A program made the translations under genes and the position numbers. Below, one piece after another: positions 55,260-64,000 of a stretch of DNA of 64,000 nt. The first letter of the stretch is position 1; each line of letters begins with the position of its first letter. Below the pieces are notes generated by a model that had not been told where the DNA came from, made no database searches, and worked only from the letters and a program-made list of their open reading frames with translations. The DNA comes from Favolaschia claudopus (Eukaryota > Basidiomycota > Agaricomycetes > Agaricales > Mycenaceae): NCBI GenBank assembly GCA_037176885.1, contig JAWWNJ010000217.1:124001-188000 (forward strand). Direction: 5' to 3'.

Positions 55260-56181
55260 TACCGTCTGTGCAGTATATGGAACAGAAAGGAAAGCTTTCG
55301 GCACGACAGAAAGTGGTGCCGAAAGTAAAGCTTTCGGCAAGACAGTAAATGATCCGGAAAGCAATGCTTTCTGGAGAACTTTCTGGGGCGCAGAAAGCGA
55401 ACCAGAAACAATAGCTATCTGCCCCCGCAGAAAGCACTGACTTCTGTCACACAGAAACTAATCCAGTAAGTACTAATTACCTGAAAATCAGAAACAATAG
55501 CTTTCTGGTTCGGCTTCTGTGCAACTGTAACGGGATCAGAATCTTATTGTTTCTGGATTTCATGGTGAGGCATATCGCGGTTTGTTGTTGAAATTTTAGA
55601 AGCGGTAGAGTTGACGGACAGATTGTCGGCATGAACAGTAATGGATGGTTCTTTTTCGATGACCGAAGCGGCAGGATGAGAAGGTAGAGGGTTTATTTGA
55701 GAGGTCTATCAAATCAAGGGATCATTGAAGCGTAAGAGTTACCACCTTTAATTTTATATAAACTTACAGATTCATGATTTTCGGTTGCGGGTGTATGAGA
55801 TTCCGCCGCCAATAAAATAGAGACATCTTCAACAGCTTTCGACTCTATTCAGGTTGAGTATGAGCCGTAAGAATAACACTATATGCTCACTTGGAGTGGT
55901 TAATAAACTGAAAACTCTGCCCATTGTCGGTCCCGGATGGATTCATCCACTGTCGGAGCTGTCATCGCATCTCCGCGTGGTATGACAGTCAAGTCAAAGC
56001 CGTAATAGTCGGCAAGTCTGGTGCGTTGCTGATCTACTGTCCCGGATAATGTGAGGACTTTCTTCTCCGAGGCTTCATTTGTCTTGATAATCCAGAACCT
56101 CAGTTGCGCTCCCTTGGCAGAGATAAGAGCCGCAACATTCAATCCCTCTGGCGGAGTACGCGGGGAGACCTCAGAGGACAT
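55260..56181 (-). pseudogene. Gene fragment with SAP-like N-terminus and repetitive tail
   Basis: Exon 1 (56181 to about 55907) reads LRFWIIKTNEASEKKVLTLS-GTVDQQRTRLADYYGFDL, which resembles the two helices and glycine of a SAP DNA-binding motif. Later minus-strand pieces (VEDVSILLAAESHTPATENH, then NPLPSHPAASVIEKEPSITV) can be joined by short introns. A region at 55260-55560 then repeats the pattern C-x-AESF-x-F every 13 residues or so. At least one TAA interrupts it near 55550. The DD34E element abuts its 3' end. I know similar SAP-bearing proteins in Agaricomycete repeats but cannot name the family. Confidence 0.45.
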
Positions 56182-57797
56182 CAGTAGGTAGACGAGAGCG
56201 GCGGCAGAAAATGAAAGGAAAAAGAATCCCCTGAGTCAAAATCTGAAACGCGCAAACAAAAGCCAAACAATTACAGCCTTGAGGCAAGGAAGGCACGGTG
56301 ATGGGACACTGCGATGAGCAAAACACGCGTCGGAAACACGCATCGGCGCGTCGCGTCGCGGTCGACGGACGCGTTTTAATGGACAGTTTATTCATAGCCG
56401 GAAGGAAGCTGTCAAATCAGTGGCTATAGCAGCTTCTAATTGTTCTGATTTTCCCACCAGAAGCCGGAACGGCGAGACCCTCAAAGTATTGGCTTGATAC
56501 CATGAATGTTGTGTTTTGTGGGTCCAGGAATGTGTTTTGATTGCTCGTAAAATACAGTTCGATCGTGAATGTCACAGAGGAGAGGGTGGCCGGAGGCCCG
56601 ATCGCGAAGGGAATGATTGCGCGCCCCGGGGCACGCAGATCAATCAGCACGTGACTTGACAGGCCAAACGTAACGTAACGAATACAAAGCATTTGGGTAA
56701 ATACTGGTGCTGTGGGCAAATACGTGATGATATGATGTATGTGAACAATGGTCCACATAGGAGCGGAAGCTTGTTTCAGTCCGTACATGAATGACACACT
56801 GCGGCCCCCTCGTCGATCTATTCTAAGTACTCATGCAACTGCTGAAAAGCTCAGGAAATTGAAATTCAGTAAGAATATCCTGTATATTGAATGCCACTTG
56901 TGCAATATAGCAGAGGTCAGGATTCTCAGGATGTGCCTCTCTAGCAACTGGTCTTCTTTTCGAGCTTGAGCATTGGGTTGAGCATTTCCCTGTTTTTGTA
57001 CTATATTAGTATATTTTGCGCTGGCTGTACAGGATTCTGCTGCACCGGAGGTGGCTCTGAACCTTGAGGTCTACATGTTGGTGACGGAGGTGAACTTTGC
57101 ATATCCTGGTCTTCATTATGTCCTGCTAAAATACCAGCATTCCCAGCTATTCCCAGTGTTCTGCATCTCAGCAATTCGGCCAGCTGTGCGAGGTGTAAGT
57201 TGAAGTTGCTGGCCATTCCAGTTAACCTGAACAAAATTTGGTTGCTGTACAGGCAATCTCCGGTGTACAGGGCTATCCAGAATGCGATTGACACGCTCTT
57301 GCCCCTGAGCTGCATTTCATATGCGCTGTGGAGTATTTGGAGGCGTAGACCTATTTAATTTAATTTTGCTTGATGGAAAGCATTGACCGATTGATCTGGC
57401 TCATACATTCAGTAACAGAAGATAATGTGGAGGATTAAGCTGATGTTGAGTGCTAATGCTAAGCGCTAAAAAAAAATCAGCTGCAACAAGCCACTAAGCA
57501 AATGGCTAGAAGTGTAAGAAATACCAAAATACACGTCATAGAGGAGAGAAAGAAAAGAGGGAGCACATCCATTGAGCAACTACACATACTATATAGGTAG
57601 GACATATCTATCCATGAGGTTGAAGCAAGGTTGAAGCGTCAATTCTGTTTCGGCGCGCGTTCCGAGGTCACGTGACATTTGACAGTTGCATGACCGCGAC
57701 TGCCGGCCGTTCCCGAAGTCTGAGGCCACGGAGTCAGGACTCCAGGACGTGCTTACAAAGCATTTGGACGGAGATTTGTAAGCATCTGCATTCCGGA
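56182..57797. other. No recognised gene
   Basis: No conserved frame seen. Contains a CpG-rich patch near 56335-56370 (repeated CGCGTC). The right edge carries the hAT target duplication ATTCCGGA at 57790-57797. Confidence 0.4.
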
Positions 57798-60700
57798 TAG
57801 TGCTGCCGGGAGCTGAGTTGGAGCTGAGCTCGAGGTGATTGCCCATCAGCTCGCTCGAGCTCGGAGTTGGGCCGAGGCAGCTTGGAGCTGACATCCATAA
57901 ACGGAAGTTTCCGTCCCACGGTCCCCCGTCTCCTCGTTTCGAGCTACATTGCATTGTTTTGACCTCGTATGCACCTCAAAAATGTGGTACAATTCTCCAA
58001 AAGGTATAATAAACATATGCACAATAAAAGACTATACAGTTTATGAGTAAATTATGGAACAATACAAAGCACAATGATTATACAAGTGAATACAACGCAA
58101 AAATCAAACGGGCGAAGCCCAGGAAGATTCTATAAGATCCTTAAGCTCTTGAGTACGCCCTGCCGCAATCAACCTTTCTGCTACATCAGGGTCAATATCA
58201 ACAACAGACAGATCTTCCTCGGTTACGACTAACTCGTCGCAAAATTTGATGCGATCCTGTCGATAAATAAATTTGAGAATCTGGAGCATTTCCATCATCT
58301 CGGGGGAGAGACTGTTGCGTAGGGAGGCATCTGTGTCCTTGCTGGAAGAGAAAACACGCTCGCATGGTACCGCTGAAGCCTGAACAGGCAATACATCGAC
58401 CGCCACGCGAAATAGGTGCCGGAACCGATACTGGCGAGCCTGTAACAATTTAGGAACCCAAAGAATACTCGAAACTCACCTCCCAGTAGCGAAGCAGGTC
58501 GAGGTCCTCATATTCTGGATCCGATCCACCCAGAAGGCCCTCCCTCTCATATTCATTCAGCTCCGTGTCGACAATCTGCTCATCTTCGGCAGCCGCCCGG
58601 CGCTCCGCCTCGGCTTGCTCTTCCTCCGAAAGCGGCTGTGAATCTTGACTGCTTGGTGGAGATTCAATGTCGGAAGCAGAGAGCTCTTTTACAAGAGCAC
58701 CCAGTTTGCAAAACCAGATTTCTGTGCACGAGCGGCGTGGGACGAGGACGGCGTGTGAACAGCGCGGCGACTGGCAGTTAAAGGAATCTGGGCAGTGCTT
58801 GCAGAGTTCTGGTTAGTGCGGAACTCTCGGCGGTACTCCAGCATCTTGGTGGTTTGTCAGTAGCGCAATAATGGGAAGATTTGGGACGCACTGCTGCACG
58901 TATCCAAGTTCTGGCTTCCTCCGCATCTGACGGGGACCAGTTATCCCTGAGCCATTGAAGTTTTGTTGTCGGATTTAAAACTGAGAAATGATATGAGTGG
59001 TTGAAGCGAATGAGGTGACGAAGAGCGAAGTGTTTACCCATGGCCAGCGCGTAAATTCGAGTGCGCCGAGACATCCCGAGGTATTCGGTGAATTTATCGA
59101 CAGCGGCGTTAATGCCGAGACTGATTTTCGGGAGCTCTCGAGCAAGAAGCTTGAGTGCGGCAATGAGCTGCTCATAGAGTGGGAGCACATAGGACAGGGT
59201 AGGCGCTTTCTCCGCAGATACTATTTCCTGGACAAGATGTGGGACCTGTAAAAAGCGCCGAATGTCGACGAGCACAGTCTTGGCGATCGGATCGAGTCGG
59301 TCATCTGAAATCTCGACTTGCATTGGGTCGTTGAGAAATGCCTCAACAGCCTGAACGAAATTGCAAGTCAAATTCAATCCCTACCAGCAAGAAAACAATG
59401 GAACAAACCAAATCTTGCTCAAGGTACCGGTCTATCATCAAAAACGTGGCCGACCAACGCGTGTTGACATCTTGCAAGAGCTGTATGACACGCAGCTTTA
59501 AGGCAGGTTCGCCGAAGCCGCCCTCCTCGTTGCCACGTTCGATTGTCTCCTTGAAATTATCCCGTCGTTGACCAGATGCCCGGCACGATGTAACGAGTGT
59601 TCGTGTTTGTTTGACAGGGTTCTTTCTCAGCGCCTCCCAATACCCGACATCCTGCTTCAGCGCCTCGGGAATCGGCGTGCCGTAGTTGTCCAAATCGATA
59701 CCAGCTTGAGGAGAAGGTAATTCGGGAAGTGTTGCGAGAGCGGCTTTGACGGCAATATTAACGACATGTGGAAAACATCTGAATGCCTTTAGCCGTCGGA
59801 CTCGGTAATAAATCATCGAAACTCACCGAATTCTGTTCCCTTCCGCATCGAAAGGGATCCCGAGTACGGCGAGCTCTTGCGCAATATACACCATGCATGT
59901 GTTATTATTGCTAGCATTGTCGCATGTAATCATCCCAACCTGAGTGATCGTTAGTAGGCTATTCAATTCACGACTCGATGCGACTTACTTTGTGCAAACA
60001 ACCAATCTCCTTCAAAACCTGTACAAAGATTTTTGCAATATTTTGACCAGTATGTCTCCCATCCAATCGACGAAAAGCGACGAGCCGGGTTTTCAGGACA
60101 AGGTGCCCGTTCGCGTCTCGGATGATGTAGTGGGCGGTAATACCCAGATGTGAGTCGAGATTCTCACGACTCCACACATCCTGGGTGTAAGACTGTCGCC
60201 CGAGCGAATTCTGGACATATAATTATAAGTGAACTCTGAGATTGTGATGCGTAGTACCTGAATTTCATGAATCATCAGCTAATATTCAGCCTGGAACCGT
60301 TGGACGATCATCTCGGATAACTTCGTACGATGTGGTATGTCCTTGTCCTCCAGTTGAGTCCCAATAAAAAGGAGGAGATCCCGGAGCTCCGGACAATCCA
60401 CCACGTCTATGGACTGAAAGCACATATATCAGAACATGGAAGAGGCGAAGATGGGATTGCACTTACCTGATCATCAACGGCGATCCATTTAACCAGTCTT
60501 TCGTAGAATCCGGGGAGGGAGAATTCCTCCCGCTCTCCCGCAACCTGCGGCGCCTTCGCAAGATTTTCCCAATTCTTAAGCCCCTTAAGGATGACCATAT
60601 CCTTCCAAACTTTGCCATGTTCTCCCTCGAGATGATTTCTAATGGTCTTGGTTTGTCCGGGACCATTCTTCCACGCCTTCCACTTTGGAAATCTAACGGA

Positions 60701-61880
60701 GCAAGGGGTTAGTTCGGATAGGGCACACAAAATAAAATACATCTGAAAACTCACGGACAGAGGCGGCACGATAAATGAGAAAACACCTTTTTATCCGGTC
60801 GATCCTGCTTCATTTCCGTAGGTTCTGGTGCGACGGTTGGCGCGGCAGCGCCGTGAACACCTCGAACGAAATACCAGACATCCGTGGCATCGTCTGCGGA
60901 TGCCGAAGCTTTGTTGACTAGGGAGCCGAAGTTGGGGTGAGGGATCGAGGGATGGGAAACAGATTCAGAGGCTGCGGCTGCTGCCGCTACGTTTGCGTCA
61001 GACGGACCCACCCCATAAACCGCGGGTTCTAAGGTAGAATTAGAGTCAATGCGGCGCCGGGTACGCGATGTAGCTGCCGAGTTAGCGTTGGGATTGGTTT
61101 TACGTTTCTTCTTGCGCTGCGGCGGAGCGAGGCCGGCATTAATCGTGTTAGTCGCGTCGACAAATGGTGCATGGGTTGCCGCAGAGGAAGGGGGAGGGAT
61201 CACGGTGTTAAATGAGGCGGGGTATGTATTTTGAAAGCCGTAAGTCTGGCTGAAAGCGGCGGGAGGTGGTGGTGGAGGATACGGCGATCCGGAGATGAAA
61301 GCTTGAGGCGGGAGAGGCATGGCATGGGCCTGAGAGCCAGGCCAGGAGCCAAAGACGTTGGGGGTGGGGTAGGAATTCGTTGTGAAGTTGTTTTGACGTG
61401 CGGGTTGGATGTAGCAAGTGCATGCCTGCGGGTTGCCGCATTGGCAGGACGGCGAGGCCATGGGAGTTCACAAGAGGGAGGGTTGGAATGGAGTATAATT
61501 GGGGCAATATATATAACATTTCGGAGGTATCTATTGCGCGTACCTTGGACCCTGAGTGCGCCAACGCACTATCCCGACGCGCCACCTTTGCGTCATATTT
61601 CCAGCTCTGTGTGGGGCGTTTCGCATCCTGCGTAGCAGCCAGGCGGTGACGTCGACGCCAAGCGAGGTTGAGGTGAATCATAGGAGGATTGGTTCGCGGC
61701 AGGAACGCGCTAACCGGTGAGCGGGAGGACGAGGATTGTGCTTGACGCGCCAGTCACTCAGTGCCTGTTTTGGGGGCCGAGGCGAGGCGAGCTGGCATCA
61801 CCTCGAGGTGCCGTTTATGGTAACGGGCCGAGTTGGAGCTGAACTCAGCTCGGAGCTAACTCCAGCTTCCGGCAGCACTA
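57798..61880 (-). mobile_element. Complete hAT element, 4,083 bp, with 8-bp target duplication
   Basis: Begins TAGTGCTGCCGGGAGCTGAG and ends with the inverse (GGAGCTAACTCC-AGCTTCCGGCAGCACTA). ATTCCGGA is duplicated perfectly at 57790-57797 and 61881-61888. Subterminal GAGCTGA and CTCGAGGTGA motifs crowd both ends. One multi-exon transposase gene on the minus strand fills the interior. The perfect duplication points to recent insertion, yet the gene holds one TAG. Confidence 0.92.
58104..61461 (-). pseudogene. hAT transposase gene, complete except for one in-frame TAG
   Basis: The first exon from 61461 is Pro-rich with a C-rich start (QCGNPQACTC) and a basic patch QRKKKRKTNP. A BED-type finger spans an intron (CRLC, then WKAWKNGPGQTKTIRNHLEG-EHG). 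Then come ELRDLLLFIGTQLEDKDIPH and AEY-TAG-LMIHEIQ at 60279-60281. Next are YTQDVWSRENLDSHLGITAH (first Asp region), MITCDNASNNNTCM (second Asp), CFPHVVNIAVKAAL, LLQDVNTRWSATFLMIDRYL, an acidic linker, and the C-terminal hAT dimerisation region VLPVQASAVPCERVFSSSKD with LSPEMMEMLQILKFIYR. Introns such as the one restoring RIRCFPHVVN near 59775-59825 are clean. Ends at 58104. The TAG probably replaced CAG (Gln). If read through or misread, the protein would be functional by motif content. Confidence 0.85.
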
Positions 61881-61888
61881 ATTCCGGA

Positions 61889-62640
61889 GCCCTATACCGA
61901 TGAATGGGGTAAGGATCAGGCCGTTTTGGGAATTCCGTGATCCTCCGTGCCATCCGAGTTCAATTTTCAGTCCAATGCACAGTTCTCCGGAATTTCTTAT
62001 GTAAGTATGAACATACAATGAATATCTATCCGACACAATTGTAGCAGTAGATGACATTGGACATTGGTCGGAAAATCCGAAATCAGGTGATAGGGCTAAA
62101 TATACCAATATCAAGCTTGATCAGGCTGTCAAGTTCGGGGTCGGTTGATAAGGTCCAAAAAAGACTTATAAACACTGATCAAGCTTGACCAAAGCTTGAC
62201 GGCCTGATATTGCTTGATAGGTCTTGATCAAGGTTGGGCGGGGAAAATGGTCAAAATGAAACAACTCTTTTGCGCTTTCTATTATAGTACCTATACTTTA
62301 CTTATGTACTTCAAAGTGTTTGATACTATAAAACTTCTATTGACTAGTTATGTTAGAATTTATAAGTATTTCGCATCGCGCGGTTCGAGCCCGCGCGACT
62401 AAGTAATAAAACGACACTATAACCACTATGCTAAAGAACCTTTAACATGGTGGTGTGGTCTACGTCACATATCATGGTAATACTCCACTTGCAGGCGTGA
62501 TATCATCATCAACTGGACTCTGTCCAATTCACTTGTGCGTGTCTTGAATGCATAAGTAATTTATAATGTCATTGTACCTACAAATGTAGTCCCATAGACT
62601 CTGAGATCTGACAATTGAATTCTATCTGCTCTTAGTTGAG
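61889..62640. other. No recognised gene; repeated AAGCTTGA motifs
   Basis: TGATCAAGCTTGA-type motifs recur at about 62113-62235 in both orientations, possibly the end of another repeat. A tRNA-like patch near 62385-62450 was examined and rejected. Confidence 0.4.
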
Positions 62641-62747
62641 TCTGTGGTGCTGGCGAGCAGGGAGTCCTGGCTTCTCGCTTCTCTCTTCTGGTCTGGTCTG
62701 ATGTCTTCTTTTGATGGACGACGATGCCGTCACCTGTTGATTGGCGC

Positions 62748-63884
62748 TTACGGCATGGAGAGTTGTGGGAATCCAGGCCTGTCTGTGACAGTAGAGCTGG
62801 GGCGGGGAGTAGGAATTGGGGACGCCATTACCTGCGTAGGAATAGAGATGGTGGCAGGGTTATGGGGTAGGGAGTGAGAGGCGGGGTAGGAAGACTCCTG
62901 TGGTGCAAATCGCACCCCAGACTTCCTTGGCTGTGTAGCGGCACCTGGGTGCGGCTGAGCACTGGCCGCTGGAGGGGGTGGAACCGGAGCCGGTGGCTGA
63001 GACGGATGGACGGGGTGTGCGCGCTTCTTCAGCGGGCGAGCGCCCTCGCCAGAAGCGTTCGGCAAAACCGGCACCGGGCCAGGAGGGGGAGGGGCAGGGT
63101 CCCCGGAAAGGCGTGACGGACCTTTCTTCTTAGAGCGGATACGCTTACGCATGAAACGCTTCCCAAGCGCAATTAGCGCTTCACCGATTTGCTGGTCGGT
63201 ACCACGGATAGATACACGGCGCTCCAAGGGGGAAGCCTTATCAGTATAGGCTCGAAGTTGGGCGCCGGAGATGTCGTGCGACTGATGAAGACCCTTACCG
63301 CCACGGCCAACAATATGCCCGACGACCGAGTCAGGCACCACAAGCGTACACGAGTAGCGGGACGGTGCGTCCTGTGCAGTAGGGAGGGTTTCGGCGAGTG
63401 GTATGGCGGTGTGGCCGACAGCGATGATGGCAGGGGTAGGGGCTGGGGTTGAAGGTTAAGAGCCCCAGCGAGCGCCATCCCAGGAGAAGCGCCAGGCATG
63501 CACTCGGGGAGTAGAGGCTGCAGTGTCCCCAAACTCGAGACGATCAAGACGGTCTTGGACGCGCTGTAGTTCGCTTCGAAGGAGAGTGCAGTAGGAATAA
63601 AGGTCCTGAGGAACTGCGGGGGTTGCCAGGTGTAAGGTCGATGGTAGGATGAGGGCAGAGTAGGAAGTAGGGTGGTCGGCTGGGGCTAGGAGAGTGCCAG
63701 AGTCGAATAGAAGGTTTGTTATGCTGTAAGGGGAGAAGGGCCCGGCCCAGGAGCCAAGTTGATAACAAACCTGGGGATCAGAGATCCCCAGCGGACTACT
63801 TATATACAAGAGGTGACGTAAGATACGACATAAGTGAGCACACAGCATGATGTCTTGGAGACAGAGAACTTCTGCCCAAGTCAA
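62748..63884 (-). pseudogene. Retroelement gag-like protein with a KH domain, one in-frame TAA
   Basis: One minus-strand frame runs from 63884 to 62748, broken only by TAA at 63456-63458. Upstream of it LRSELQRVQDRLDRLEFGDT looks like a short coiled coil. Downstream a KH-type RNA-binding fold is visible: VPDSVVGHIVGRGGKGLHQS with the GxxG loop (GRGG), then GAQLRAYTD, RRVSIRGTDQQIGEALIALG. A basic patch (KRFMRKRIRSKKK) and a Pro-rich tail follow. I have seen this KH/Pro-rich arrangement as the gag-like first gene of basidiomycete retroelements, where it would bind element RNA. No pol gene follows within the window. The start codon is uncertain; the first third up to about 63700 may be leader. 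A 21-bp hairpin (CTGGGGATC-AGA-GATCCCCAG, 63771-63791) lies inside that region. Confidence 0.6.
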
Positions 63885-64000
63885 AGGACGTCCTAGCTGT
63901 GGAGTCCCCTGACAGGGGATTGAAAATTGGGGGTAATTGCTTCTTTCTCTCGAATTGAAGCGAGCTTCCCAATCTATGTGGGCTATCGGTCCACATACAT

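Noticed and set aside
62340..62450. Possible tRNA gene (TTCGAGCCC arm, box A-like TAGCATAGTGG on the minus strand)
   Set aside because: The two halves suit opposite strands. On the minus strand the acceptor ends do not pair and the T loop is not canonical.
1..64000. CRISPR arrays, operons, bacterial regulatory sites
   Set aside because: None seen; introns and gene families show a fungal nuclear genome, where these are not expected.

Overview
This window looks like repeat-rich nuclear DNA of a mushroom-forming basidiomycete (Agaricomycetes). The evidence is the 42-61 nt GT-AG introns, the fungal families present (MYND finger protein, cytochrome P450, a GH128-type glucanase, DUF6589, Plavaka-type transposase, KH-domain gag) and the density of class II transposons. 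No bacterial or organellar signature was seen. All identifications come from reading sequence and recalling protein families; no search was run.

Layout. 0-5 kb: three short DNA transposons with 7-8 bp target duplications, a possible proline-rich gene, and a 336-bp element with terminal inverted repeats (TIRs). 5.6-7.3 kb: a MYND zinc-finger gene with a probable frameshift. 7.4-9.4 kb: nested and side-by-side MITEs. 9.5-12.75 kb: a TIR-bounded element with a DUF6589 gene and a convergent RecQ-like helicase gene, both cut at the same point. 13.6-18.6 kb: inverted repeat arms around a 3.0-kb Tc1/mariner-like element with an intact long transposase. 18.85-19.74 kb: a decayed GH128 gene. 23.66-26.10 kb: a many-exon cytochrome P450 gene with one in-frame stop. 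31.4-38.4 kb: LINE gag fragment, two abutting MITEs, Ty3/gypsy integrase-chromodomain remnant, a Plavaka-like pseudogene with at least four stops, and a possible CACTA/Tnp2 fragment. 40.4-46.8 kb: a stack of insertions, including a PIF1-type helicase pseudogene hit by a hAT element near its stop codon and by a MITE inside an intron. 49.6 kb: a tRNA-like gene. 51.6-55.3 kb: a young Tc1-type DD34E element with 416-bp TIRs, an intact 324-aa transposase and an intact convergent second gene. 57.8-61.9 kb: a 4,083-bp hAT element with an 8-bp target duplication. 62.7-63.9 kb: a retroelement-like KH-domain gag gene.

Host genes are few and mostly broken (MYND, GH128, P450), which fits a transposon-rich, gene-poor compartment. 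The best candidates for something undescribed are the two elements that pair a transposition-type gene with a second convergent gene: the DUF6589/RecQ element and the DD34E element with its acidic, SAM-like partner protein. The DD34E element also appears to have a non-autonomous derivative 8 kb away.
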